A stretch of 64,000 nucleotides of DNA, from the NCBI GenBank assembly GCA_008711295.1, contig VUYV01000074.1, positions 186,001 through 250,000 on the forward strand, in the 5' to 3' direction. The notes below the pieces were generated by a model. That model worked only from the letters and a program-made list of their open reading frames with translations, was not told the origin of the DNA and did not search any database. The stretch comes from Anarhynchus alexandrinus (lineage: Eukaryota > Chordata > Aves > Charadriiformes > Charadriidae). The position numbers were made by a program, and so were the translations under genes. The first letter of the stretch is position 1. Each line of letters opens with the position of its first letter. This document shows positions 39,701 to 52,413 of this stretch, one piece after another.

Positions 39701-42700
39701 CCTTAGCATCTGCAGTTTCGTTGCCCTGTTTTACACAGCCACTAGCCTTGAGCACAAATAAAAAACCCCACACATTTATTCACTTAAAAATATATAATTT
39801 GCATACAGCCTCAAGCTCCACAGCATGCAGAAACACAGTCTAATCGGCAAATGACCATCCATCCATGTTAAGCCCCAATAGCTCTGTGGTCCCATTGGAG
39901 GACTCGAGCATCACAACAAGGCAGGCTATGTAAGAGCATCTGGGGACAGAGGGGGCCATTTTGGCAGGAGGTGTCCTCAAGCATAAAAGATGCGAACCAG
40001 CAGCTGGGTGACATGAATAGTCATGTCAGTGCTGAAAAGGCACAGGAGCCACTGTCCAAGAATGATGTATTTCATGACAAGAGGCCATGCTTTGCTTTCA
40101 GCTTCAGTATCTCTTTTGTGAGGAGCTGAGAGCACTACCAGGAGGGTCAGCTCAGGACTGGACTCGCTGCCACATTTCTTATCTGGCTTTCAGGGGCTCC
40201 TTTCCCTTGCTTGTCAGGTATAGCACCTTGGAGCTGCAGCTCCCAGAGAGTCTCAAGGTCACATACTGGTACTCAAAACAGCACCATTTGTACATCAGAC
40301 CCCAGAGGGGACTTCAGCACCCGTAGGCCAGCTCATACAGCAAGGTCCCGTTGCAGGGAGCCAGGGCTGTGGAGCTCTGAGCAGTCATCATGTGGCCATA
40401 GGGAGACTGCCCTTCAACTGCCGCCTCACAGCGGCACTTCCTCTTTGTAAGCATTCACTATTTTCATCTCTTTACATAAACAGGAGACAACCACCACACT
40501 TTTAACCCCTATCAAAACAAATCACATTGATTCAAAGGAAGCCTTGAACTTGCATGATCCAGGAACTGCATTAGCTTAGCACAGCGCTGCATGCTATGGG
40601 GTACTGCTGATCAAAGGTAGGTTACCTGCAGGCCACCGCAGGCCTGACTGCAACCACGTGGCCTCTATTTCTGCTGTAGTTACCTGTGTGCCTTCCATCT
40701 CTTCTAGTTATGATATTTAGTACAAGAAATAAAATTGCCACAGAATATTCACAGGGCTCCACAGATGTGGTCTGTATGTGAAAAATGCTTCATACTTTGG
40801 ACTGCCTGAAGTACTGAGTAAGCACTAGCCGATTAGTCCTCAACAGCAATCCAGCTGCGTCTTTACATTGCAGAAAGGGTACCCCTAAGTGAGAGTTAAG
40901 TCAGAACATGCCACAGAGATCCATGATCCTGCACTGCCACTATGTTCAGACAGAGACAAGAGACGAGTACAGGGTCAGAGTCAGTTCAGAGCAGGAGGAA
41001 AGTACCCAGGCAGTGTTTCTGTTATGAACTCCTGTGCCACCTTGCCAGCTTCTTAGCCCCCTTCTAACACGGTCACCCCATGCTGAGTTGTCACTGGTGT
41101 ATTCTCACAGCTCACGCAGCTCTAATGCATGCACCTCAAGGCACCTTGTCCCCAGCAATATCCTAACTTCTGCCCCTACTGTGGCCTCTTTGGTAGAATT
41201 TAAAACAAAAGCAGCAAAGATGCATTCTGCCTCACAAAATGGCAACAGGCTCAGACTAGTTGACACGCTATCTGTTCTCTGGCAGAAAATTATTTTCCAA
41301 GGGATTTCCGCCCATAATACTATGCCAGGTCATCTCTCAACATGAGAGGCAGGGAAGGTGTTTCCCTGGGAACAGTAACCATGGCAAACCTCTTACCAGT
41401 GTCTTCCCCTCTCTACCTACAGGAAGAAAAAGAACAGCAGATGCCTGAGCTCTACCTCCAGCAGGCCCATGGGCCCCTAGAGCCGTAGGCAACCTGGAAG
41501 CACCTGATCAAAGATTCAGGAAGGACCTTCAATTAATTCTGTTCTGTCTTTTACTCAGATACCAGACATTTCTGCCATGCTACGCTGAACTCAGAATGCC
41601 TCATTACAAAGAGTGCAACTGGAAGCATCAGTGTTACCGAAAGGTCAGCCAAATACAACAACGCATAGGTAGGCACTGAGCCCAAAAATCAGCGTGGATA
41701 GATGGCCAACAGAAGCAGAGGTACAATGGACTGGCTTTGCAGTTTTCAAACCCTGGCATTGTGTATTAGAGCTCTATTAAAGAAAGCATCTGCAACCCCC
41801 AATTCGTAAGCAGTAGCTGCCAGCAGATGACCTGCTTCTGGTCCACCTCTTTTTCTGCAGAATATTCTCGATTTACCAGACTGAATGCAACTCTCTTTGC
41901 TGAAGAGCTAATTAAGTCATAATAAACAATTCAACTTGAAAGTACAATCATATTGCATGCTTTTGGGGATCTTTCTGTCATGTATTAGTGAACATGTTAT
42001 ACATTTCTGAATTTGAGGTTTGAGTATTTATTCGAGTCAACAGAGCAAATGAAACCAAAGGGCTCCCTAGTTAATCTTTCTCTCAAATGACACGCAGAGA
42101 AAATGCATTCTATGATTCAGCAATCTTGATACGTGACTAAACAGTCAACAGCCTAGATTTCAACTACCATCACTCCACTTCAGAGTTAACATGCAATTAG
42201 CACGAATTGCCAGGATACCAGCATCTTATACTAGCAACCCACTCAGAGTGGAATACTGCCCTGCCACCAGACTGACTCACACAGAGCACAAAAATCTTGA
42301 TAGTCCAAGTTTCTGTTATGAGCACAGTGAAACTAGAATCTTTACAGTGAGAAAGATACTGACCTTCTACATAGTAATTTAGCAGCACAGGGTGACAGGG
42401 TCAACTGGGTCATGGTACCCACTGCCCCATCTCCTTACATTCATTTCAAAAAGGTATTTTACATGTGCAGCAAATACCTGCTCCAGACATATACAGAAAC
42501 CTCAGTGTCTAACACCCGAGTGAAATAAACATTTATTCAGAATGAGTCTAGCATTCATTTTAACCTCCTCTAAGTCAAATCACTGGAAATACCCCAGAAA
42601 TATGCAGCCAAATCAAATGATGCACTCATACCTGAGTTAATATCAAAATCCAGCCAGTTGTCTTTATTTACCACTGAATCCTCAGAGAAAGCATTAGAAA

Positions 42701-42787
42701 AATAACCTGTTTTTGCAAATCTCCTAGGAATGCAATGCAGCTACCACTAAGAGAAGATGCTATTTCTTTTAAAGATGCTGCACATAC
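36721..42787. other. Non-coding stretch, no gene recognised
   Basis: AT-rich sequence with an A-rich run near 37229-37253. A plus-strand open segment at about 40103-40216 has an acceptor-like ctttcag and donor-like CAG|gtatag, but its peptide is not recognisable and no partner exon was found. Confidence 0.55.
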
Positions 42788-42929
42788 CTTTCTTTGCCAT
42801 GCGCTCCAGCCTAATGCATCCTCCTATAAAATCGTGATAAGATTTCATTTCTCCTTCTGTTATCCGGACAGCAGTGAAAGGTGGATTCCTGGGCACCTGT
42901 TGTCCACATTTCTGACACCGAGAAGCCAT
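42788..42929 (-). CDS. Candidate first coding exon, product unrecognised (CxxC-containing N terminus)
   Basis: Read leftward, an ATG at 42929 with G at -3 and G at +4 (good Kozak context) opens a 47-codon frame that runs to a consensus donor AAAG|gtatgtg. One base is left over (phase 1). The peptide starts MASRCQKCGQQVPRNPPF and continues with ITEGEMKSYHDF, GGCIRLERMAKK. It has one CxxC pair but no second pair, so zinc binding is not established; no signal peptide or membrane segment. A TATA-like box lies about 160 bp upstream. The phase matches the MCF2L2 exon at 23692-23775, where the junction would restore an Asp codon, and also an open frame at 24048-24256. It could therefore be an alternative MCF2L2 start, the first exon of a small nested gene, or a chance frame. 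I do not recognise the protein. Confidence 0.4.
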
Positions 42930-43090
42930 TGCCACAGCTCAGGAGACTCTTGTCAGGAATCTGCTCTCTCAGTTTGCTGGAATCCAGCCTGATTCTTCAG
43001 CCGTCAGTCCAGGCTGGTGACTTTATCCCACTTAGTTCATTCAAGGTCACCGTCTCCAGCAGGATGTTCGCCATTGCAATTGGCTAAGAC

Positions 43091-43097
43091 TTTTATA
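43091..43097 (-). promoter_or_regulatory. TATA-like box upstream of the 42.8-kb candidate exon
   Basis: TATAAAA on the minus strand in the context cctataaaagtc. Transcription would start roughly 30 bases further left, near 43060-43065, giving a 5' leader of about 130 bases before the ATG at 42929. No upstream ATG in a strong context was noticed. A CCAAT-like string lies just 3' of the box, which is not its usual position. Single TATA matches are common in AT-rich DNA; the support is only its spacing to a well-formed ATG exon. Confidence 0.3.
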
Positions 43098-46000
43098 GGC
43101 TTACTGACTGTGTTTGTTTCTCCCTCCTTGCTTTCAATATCAGTTTACTTTATTCTCTCATTCAGAATGAAAGCTGTGAACCTCAGCACAGCCCATGCCC
43201 TGAATGGCTTCCTTATCATTAATTTAAAGCTATTTTATAAGCGACAATGAAGAGAGAAGATCCCAGAAGCACGTTGCAAGATCACAGAACGTCCCTTAAA
43301 GAGCATGCCAGATATGTTCACAAATAATTTTTCTTTAAGAAAAGGTTTTTCTTCGTTATTTTTGGTCCCTTTCAGGCTTATGATTTTATGATTCTTCATC
43401 ACTGAGAACGGATTTTTTTACTTCTGCATTTCAGCTTGGACGGTGCAAGGAGACTGCTCTGCAGAGCTGCTCAACCAATTACTCATATGTCTGGCAGTGG
43501 TACCGGGAGGCTGCAACTGTACAGAAAAGCCCTCTGCTGCTGTGCACGGTCCCTGCTCATAAGATCTGATAATCTAAATGAACAGAGTAGCAAATGGAGG
43601 ACAAAAGGGAAATATTGCTGGCAGATATGCTCTGCTAGCTGTGCAACCCCCAACCCAAATTGTTTTAAAAAAGAAGCTGGATCCATCAGTCCAACACCAA
43701 AATGAGAGATCTCAAACATACATTTAGAAATCTCTCTTTGAAGGTGCTGGATATTTAAGTTGACTTTTTTCCCTTTTAACAATTACTGTAATACAAATCA
43801 CTGATCAGACAGCCTTGTGAAAAAATTAGTACTTGGGGAGCTGAGTGCAGAGAGGACTCAATCCTGATGCAGTGAAATAAAAAGGAGCCTTCCCTGGGGT
43901 CAGGAGGGACTGCACAGGAGATGTGTGAACAGGCACAAGGCCAACACTGGTGACAGTGCAAAGAATACAATGAGAACCTGATGAATCAGGGCTGAGCTGC
44001 AACCCAGAGCTCAACTGCAGGCACTTGAGCACAGAACAAGCTTCCTGCAAGGATCTAATACACAGGCCAGGAGAGTCTTTGCCTTCCTCTGCCTCAAGCA
44101 CTACCACCTGTTGGCACTTTACATATAGTTGCATCCAGTGCTGTTCAGCTTGTGGCCCTTTCAGATCACAGCTCATCCCTAGACTAGAGTGGGAAAGGAG
44201 AAGCCCAATTAACACAAATCAGAGGATGAACTAGAGGGGACAAAGATGCTCTGGAGAAAAAGCCTCATGTGATGCCATTACTAAAATGGTGAATAACTAG
44301 ATGGACAGGCATGAATACCTGTAAGCTAAAGCATACAGAAGTCAACTGAGCCCTACTTCTTCCCCATTCCACAAACTTCTGCAGCTTCTCCCCGGCGAGC
44401 TCCACTGCTCCCCAACCACACAGTGAGCTGTTTCAGCTCCCTAAGTAAGTACACACAAACTGAACCATGCAGTAAAACAGCTACCAGACCGAGGAAGCAG
44501 TGAGTCTCAGGACCTCTCCTTTTGATGAAAGGAGGCTATAAAGGGGATCTCCACTCTTAAAGTAAAATATTTGTGCTCCCTTGCCCTCTAAATTTGGTCC
44601 ATGGCATGAAGCTGGTCACCTTCCTGCTCTTTGCCTTTGCCAAAACCCTGCCTGCAAAGTGAGGACAATGATGTACTGAGCTGTTGGGTGACCTGGTTAA
44701 TTAGCATTTGTAAAATATTTATTAGAGCTTCCATAGAGACATCCCCAGGGGACTGCAATATTTTGCAGATAGGGAGAGCAGTGGCACAGAAGGCAGAATA
44801 AATTTTTAGAAAACTGTCATCATGAGATAAGAAAACTAGAAACAACCCAGCAGTTTTATCTTAAAGCCTTTCTTCCATCCTCTTTTCTGTCATTACAGGG
44901 GCTCAAGGTGTCCTTCCATACACAGGCAAACATGATGTACCTTCAAAAATAAGCTTTTCTGATAATATGTTCATGTGTATGTCTGACATAAACAGAATAA
45001 TCACACTTCCGCCTTGCACATATATAGATATGCAATGGGGGATAATCCAGCATTTATGAGAATATACTTCTGTCTCCCATCCTCCCTTGCATACACTGTG
45101 CCCACCAGTATCCACGTGGCTTAGCAACAGGAGGATCTGCGAGACACTCCATTCCAAGGGGGAGACTTGATCCTGGAAGTGGAATGCAAAAAGAAATCTG
45201 CCCTAGGTGTGAGTTTCTGAAGCACAGGTAGCCACAGCATACACCAGGGAAACTATCTAAAAACATCTAAGTCTCAGTCTTTCCCTAGGAAACACTGATC
45301 CATTAGAATGCTAAATACATATCTCTGATGCCTGGGGTACCACTGCCATGACCCAGCTCCAGACAAAAAATAAGCTGACTATAGCTGCTACACATTTAGC
45401 AACAGGGCACATAAGGTTTACCTCCGGGACTGAGTGCTGTGCTGCAAGGACTAGGATGGATGGTGAGAAGGATCTGGTTATTCTCCTGGAAGTTTCATTT
45501 AATTCACATTTCACAAGCAGCTGGGCTAGCTTCTGACACATATCGGAAACGTCTGATATGGGAGCACTAAGAGACCTGCACTGTTTCCTACCACACAAAT
45601 TACTTCTGTACTGGACTGGATGTATCTGCACAGGAGCTGCTGCAAGGGCTGGCATGCAGGAATGCTTTTATGTAACATGTAAACAAACATGCACTCAGCG
45701 TGGATAATTGTTTCTTCACAATTTTCCTCCATTAGCTAAAGGGTATTAGTCTGACCAAAAGCAAGTTACTGTTCTTTGCGTGCAGGAGTATAGTGGAGGG
45801 AGCAGGTACAGAAAATGGCAAGCATGCTTCCCTGGGTCTTCTCCATAAATAACAGAATGGAAGTGAGTTACTTTCCTGCTGCTCCAGACAACCAGAGCAA
45901 AATGTTTGGTAAAGCTAAGGAAGAGGACAGTTTTGGCTCATGAATGGCCAGCATTGCCTAGCAACCTCTTCTGGGTTGGTCTGTCAATGAATAAGCAAGT

Positions 46001-47389
46001 AAATAAATGTAAGAAAGTGTCATCAGAAATGAATAAAAAACCAACAACCAACCACCCAGATATGTTCAGATGCCATTAACCAAAACATCCTGGGGAACTG
46101 CACTAGCTCCTAGTTTCATTAGAAATATTAGTTCACCTTGGAACTGGAGCTTGCTGGAAGGTGCTTGCTGTCATTATTGCATGGCCAGAGGATTGTCACA
46201 AATTTAAAGCCAACTCTGTTAAATCAGTTTAAGCCCCATACATCTTCTCATGAAATAACATGCTTCTGCCCCAAAAAGCAGTGCTCCAATGATTGGTATC
46301 ACTGTTAACCATGAAACAGGCAACAAACACATTGGATCTCAATGATGCTGAGCACAATGGACATAATTTCTTTTGAAGAGTCAAGAACTGAGTTTGGGAA
46401 CAGCATGTATGTGCCAGAGAAAGGGGGAAAGATGTCTGCTTCTGCTGCAGGTGTAAATGAGGCAGCTAGAAAATACTGTAGAACACTCCCTGTTTGCAAC
46501 TTACCCCACACAGTCATTAAAACAATTGAGGGGAAACAGACATCCCTTTTCCAACTGAGCCTTATAAGAACCATCAAGAAAGTTTACTAGATGAGACTCA
46601 AAAATTGCCTCTGCTATCCACAAATGATTTAAAAAAACAACAACAAAAAAACCCAGTGAGATCAGCAAGAGATACCTTATTTATTCATGAAGACCAGCAG
46701 CTCCCTGCACCTGTGTGTAGTATTCTACACAGATGAGAAATAAGTAATCTAAATCCAGTGCTGCTATTAAGATTGCTATACACAGAAGCTAAGGAAAAAA
46801 GTCCATATTTCATTCCTGAACGTCCAGCTTCACATTTTCCTATTTTTTATGCGATGTTTTATCTGAAGTTTGAACTGTTCTTTGATAGCTATGGTGAAAC
46901 ATACTATTCCTTTTGCATATACCTCCATGACCTTCTTTCTGCCTTCCCCACCATCCAGATCATGAATCTGATAAGCCACAAGGCATTTCAGCAGCTTGAC
47001 GTGAAGGTTTATTTTCAGAGCACGCTTAGTGCTGCTACAGGTAACACCCATTCCACTGTTCAGCTAGGAAATGGAAACTAGTCTTTCTATTAACTTCCAT
47101 TTATTTTCTTCCAACTAATAAAAAACAGATCAGGATTCCCTCCTCCTCCTTTTTTAATAAAGGGCTACATCCCAAGCATTGTTTTAAGCCCCAAGGAGTT
47201 AAAGGAATGAGCAGAGGAAAAAAATATCTCTGCTCTTGAAATTACTTTTAGCATACAGCACTGTTGCAATTACAGCATGCAGTTACTGCACTAGAAGGCA
47301 CTAATTCCAGTGCCATATGGCTCCAGAATCTCATTACACTGATCTGCTTAAAGTGATTTCCTAACTGACGAGCAAAACATTTTGGTCAC

Positions 47390-47516
47390 CTTCAGCAGTG
47401 GGAAACAAGAACTCCGCCACTGTTGGTGCACATTTACTCCCACATGAGCTGCCGAAAGCAGGAGTGAGTATAGCAAAGATCAGAAGACAACTTAGCCAAA
47501 GAACTTTTGTTGCCAT
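47390..47516 (-). CDS. Speculative signal-peptide-encoding first exon
   Basis: Read leftward from an ATG at 47516 there are 42 codons and one extra base before a donor-like CTGAAG|gtgacc. The peptide MATKVLWLSCLLIFAILTPA is a textbook secretory signal: a Lys-containing n-region, a hydrophobic core and a small-residue exit (AFG before SSCGSKC), followed by two cysteines. Phase 1 at the end of a signal-peptide exon is common in vertebrate secreted proteins. A phase-compatible open segment with an acceptor-like ttttctag lies at about 46305-46467 on the same strand and ends in a stop, but I cannot recognise the combined product. The -3 position is G, with G at +4. Hydrophobic frames of this length arise by chance, so this is only a candidate. 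Confidence 0.22.
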
Positions 47517-47569
47517 CTCGAAGCGGTATAGGCATCCAGGGCTAATCAAGGACCGTTACCATCATTATT

Positions 47570-47584
47570 AAAAAAAAAAAAAAA
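47570..47584 (+). repeat. 15-base A homopolymer
   Basis: Uninterrupted A run; similar runs occur at 8928-8939, 14365-14379 (A) and at 29627-29638, 31211-31225 (T). On the minus strand this one is a T tract upstream of the speculative signal-peptide exon and could serve as a pyrimidine tract. Confidence 0.9.
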
Positions 47585-50500
47585 GCCAATGCCATCACTG
47601 CTGGATTAGAGAAGCTGCCCAGGAGATCAGGAGATGAGTGGAATCTTCATGGGCCAAGCAGTGGTCAGGACTTGCTGCTGCATCTGCAGGGTTTATTTTA
47701 TCTAGCGCTCTTGACCTCTGGAGCTAAGTGCACATCAGCAAGAACAGAAAGCATTTCTGTCCTGCTAGGCATCTGCTTGGCAAGATCAACAAACAGATTC
47801 CCAAAGTTACCAATTTGTAACTGGCATAGGGGTAAAGAGCAGCTAGATCCAGGGTTTAGGCTTGGATGCAAAGTTATTCCAGTCTCGATCATGAAAATGC
47901 CTAAGGACCCAGTGAGGCTAAGAGCCTTTCTGTGCAACACATACCCAAAACATAGCTCTTGGCTTCAAGAGTCAGGGGAATAAAATGAAAGACAAGTAAA
48001 CACAAAAGAAAGAGATGAGAGATACTGGGTAATCCAGAGAAGGTTGTGATCCCTAACTGGGCATGTCAGGCCACCATTCTCCCACACTCCTAAACACCGT
48101 GATCACTGCAAGAGGTGGATGCACGGGCACAGTCTTTGTGCCATTGCCCTCCAGCAGCAGCGTGAGTGCTGGAAAAGAAAGTCTCTGGACATTAAGATGG
48201 AAACATGGTTTTCTCTTCTCTGTACTCCGCCATTGACACATTGAGTCACCTCCCGTGTGACCATAACCCTGATTCTTGCTAGCATCCAGAACACTGCACT
48301 GTTCTTCTTTCTCTCCCCCTTCAGCTTTTTCTCCCTGCAACCCACCACTGGACCACTGGCAGTGCAGAGCAGCTGGTGGATCCACGCAGCCAAGACCACC
48401 AGGACAGCATCTTTCCCTGAGGAGCAGCTGTGCACAATCCCTGATGGAAGCAGCATTTTTTGTTGTTGCAATTCATAACTTAAAGCAGATAAAGCAGAAC
48501 CAGAAAGACGTGGGGATAAAAATAGGATCTGTAAGAATCACAAGGGCTGTTGATATTCAGGGCTTTTGGACACATGCCAAATGTTAGCCAAACAGGAAGA
48601 AACAGCTTCTCACATTACAAAGTAGAGTAAAGGCATTTCTGATGTTTTATTGCCATCTCTCACTCAACATCCGTTACTATATAGAGTGGGATACTAGGCT
48701 TTAGGGATTATTGATTTTTTTCTTATTTGCATGTCTGTGCACTGAGGTTCACTCAGTTACTCTGAGCAGTCCACAAGGAAAAAGGAGCTCCTATCTACAC
48801 TTTTCTGAACCCCAAGGCTTCTCTCAGCTGGCAGATACGCATCAAACACATTCCTTCCACGTCCCCTAGGGCAAGGCTTGCGTCTTTCTAGGGAACTGAG
48901 GATAAAAATCACTCCAAGAGGAGTTACTCCTTCTGGCCTGGCAACTGTGAAGTACACGTTCTTATTTTTTCCCCAGGACAGTGCTGGTGTCAGAAAGCAG
49001 AGGTCTGTCCTGAAGGACCTGCCCACAAGGTAGTTTCTGAATGCTGGGCACCTGCGAATGAGAGGCTGCAGCACCCTCCTCTGTGTGCACCCACATATGC
49101 AATCAAACAGGGCAGCTGGACACTTGCACGCACCTATATGCGGGCAGTAGGAATTTGTCCTGATCAATGCCTGATGCTGCAGAGCTGTTCCCTCTTCACA
49201 CCCACCCACCGCCTGAACCCCTAAGCTGTTCCCAGTTTATTCTCCCCAGCTTTGTCTCTTAGCCATCAGCTGTAATGGATTTAAGGTTCTACAAAGAAAC
49301 AATCTACAGGGTGATTTCCCAAGTTACACCAACGCCTGGTGTGTAGCAGAAAAATAAAGGGATGGATAACTTGCTAACATGTGCATCAGCATACATCATG
49401 CGTACACTTCATTTACCTCTCCCCACCCAGAGCACTGCATCAAGCACCAGGGCACAGCAAGGCCAAGATGTTGCCTCGCCACACACAACCACACTCCTGC
49501 CGTCTTCCTCTCCTCCCCAGCCAGCACAACTACTGGTTTTCATCACCCTATGCTGTCTTGATTCTGTAATGTCTAATAGTAGGGTAAATTAATGACTGAC
49601 TCTCTCACAACCTATTTTCACAAGATTTACAGGAAACCAAGAGTTTCAAACCTTTGTCAAAACCAGGCAAGAACTGCTAAAATTGTATGGAAAAGTGCCA
49701 GCTGGGATAGACAGACAAAGCACGAGCATAAAAGCCACATTTGCTTTTGTAGCAAGTCTAAAATTATCCAGGGACAATATATACTAATGGGCAAGTAGCT
49801 CCACACAGTAAAATAGATGTCTAAGTCAGCTTCAGGTGAAGAAACAGTACAGCACTGCATCTGAGATAACTTGTCCTACAAGAGGCAGCGCAAGGGTTTC
49901 TCTGCAACATTACACTAATGAACAAAGACCTTCCCTGTCAACTCAAGCGTCCCGCTATCAGAACACGCGGTGTTCTTATGTTGGGATGTGCTAAACACTG
50001 TATGCACAAGCCTAGATCTTCAGCCAACATAAAATAAGGACAGTGCTTTGACTTCAACAGCACTGTACCCTTCAATTGGCTAAAGCTGAGTGGTGCAGTG
50101 TTCTGATGAGATAAGAAATTCCTCTTTAGTCTGCCAGGAAACCCCACTGCAAATGCTTTCTGCTGACCAGCACAGATTAACTCAATAAATTTTATCTAAA
50201 TCCCACATCTGTTTATGGACCTTAGTCCCAATAGGCGTAAGTCCACTTCATGGAATATAGCATTATATAATGCTTTGTACTTCTTCAGTGATCCTCAGCT
50301 GAGCACTTCGGCACCACAGAGAGATTGTTACTCCCATGAAATAGACAATTTCCCCTTAATTGCCAATAAAAGGATACACTTTAAGAATATTTTTTTGGGT
50401 TTGTTTTATTTTAGTATACATCTGAGAACCATTTGAAGAAGGCTTGGGGGGGTGAGCAGGAATAACTTCACCTAAAGCTTTGCCCCACAAAACACAAAAT

Positions 50501-52399
50501 TTGGGGAGGAATGTGTTAAAAGCAGAAATCCATACATCTTCCACTGGCTTGAAAGCCCTTCAAATTGGTTTATACTGAGGAGAATTTTTAAATGCAAAGA
50601 TGTTCTGCTTAAAAAAGCAACAGCAAAATAGTTCAAAAGCAGCTAAAAGCAGTAGGTTCACAATTAGGACTACTCTGTTGTCAAGAATGAAACCATGTCA
50701 GGATTAATATAATAATATTAACATAATTTCCCTCTACACCTAAAAATCTATCTTCTTGTTTCGTTTCTTTCAGCTAGTATCTCTTTCCCAGCTCCTTTGG
50801 AACAGGCCCTGTAGCCCTTCTCCATGACACTATTAGTGATAACACCTGATCCTAATTGCTACCTGCTTTTCAGGTGGGGAAATAATAGTTTCACCCCCTC
50901 TTTACCCTTTCTTTGCTGCTCCTTTGTAGCATAAATTCACATAATTCTACGCAGTATTTTCCTGTCTCTTGTTTTAAATATACTTGCTTCAAGAATAGCA
51001 ATCAACTGTACAAAAAATAAAGCAATATATTTAATTGTGTCAGAAGCATTATAAGAACCTACCAAGTAACTTTAAAATCTCAATACAAATAATGCAGCAT
51101 AAGGAAAACAATCTTAGCTGGGAACTGAATCCCAAGGTATTCATCCAATTTGCCTAAGATGAATTGCAATTACTGCAGTAAAGCTGGAAGATAAATGGGA
51201 ACGTACCAAGAAATATCCCTTTCTTCATTGCAGCCTTGAACATGGCACACAGAGTGCTTCTCAATTTTATGTTATATCATTTGTAGATATCCCCATCTTT
51301 TCAACTCTGTATTTTAAAGTAGTGCCTTCCTCATTAAGGTTTTGCAGTGTTGTTTGTGTCAGGCTAATTACTACTACACACACTTTCAGAGGCAGCAGGT
51401 CTGATAGTGAAGGCTGCTGAACTGAAACTGCTAAGAATGAGCTAATTGGTTGAATTAAAAACAAAACACTAACAAGGAGATTTAAAATCAGGCTCAGTGA
51501 CTGATCCCAATATCACTGGTAGTAGACATGGCAGGTATTTTAGACCACGTGGGCTTTACTAAGAAAATATTTTGCATTTGGCAGCAGCATGTAGTCAGGG
51601 TCCTGAGTGCACGAATCAGCCTTAACTGTCAGAGCGTTCTCAGCTGAGGTCCCCACCAACACACCCTACACTCAATGCTCCAGCTACTCCATTTAAGAGG
51701 GCCCCCAGTCCCTCTTTCTCTTATGCTGTAGGTAATGCTGTTTTCAGCTGTTTTCTCTGCTGTTCCTGATCTGCAGTTTAGACTTGTTAGGTTATCTTAG
51801 ACCTGATATGTTGTTTGAATTTGTCACCATCTCCACTCGGGTATTGTAGGACTGCGTTCTCGGGGGTGAGGATGGCCATACTAATGCTAGCCTTATATTC
51901 CTTTTAGATGTATTCCTAGTCTTTGTATTTCCTGGCAGATGTTTAACACTTTTAATAACCTTTGTAGTGTTCAATTAAGTTAGCAAAATCACAACAGATT
52001 TTCACATTTGCTAAAAGACAAGCTGCCATAAGGTTAGGGTCTGTCTGATATTTTTCTAGAGATTAAAATGAAGGGATGTGCTTAATCCTAAATAGGAAAA
52101 TGGCTTTTATGTAGCACGTAGACTATGGTTCTGAAAGAGACGAAGAATTACACTCATATAGTCAAGTGTTGTCCTTCTATAGTATATCCTAGTTTGGATG
52201 AAAACGTTAATTAGAGAACTCGTGTACCCAAATTTTCAAAGATTCACCACCCATCTTGCAGGCTACTTATCTCTGGAGACCACGTCTTTCTTTGAAATCG
52301 TGCTGTCCAGGTGCTTTGCACTTTGGTGCTATTGTAGCATGAACAGGGAGATGGCCTTGTTCCTACAGGGTTTGTGCAGAGAAATGGTTATACCCTCCT

Positions 52400-52413
52400 G
52401 TGCCCTCTAGCGG
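52400..52413 (-). promoter_or_regulatory. CTCF-like motif, reverse orientation
   Basis: Read on the minus strand this is CCGCTAGAGGGCAC, a very good CTCF core. It sits in a small GC-rich patch (52390-52460) with several CpGs. Its orientation is convergent with the motif at 5019-5031. Confidence 0.45.

Noticed and set aside
48757..49209. 150-codon minus-strand frame rich in Cys and Arg
   Set aside because: No recognisable domain, no convincing splice sites; expected length by chance in a 64-kb six-frame search.
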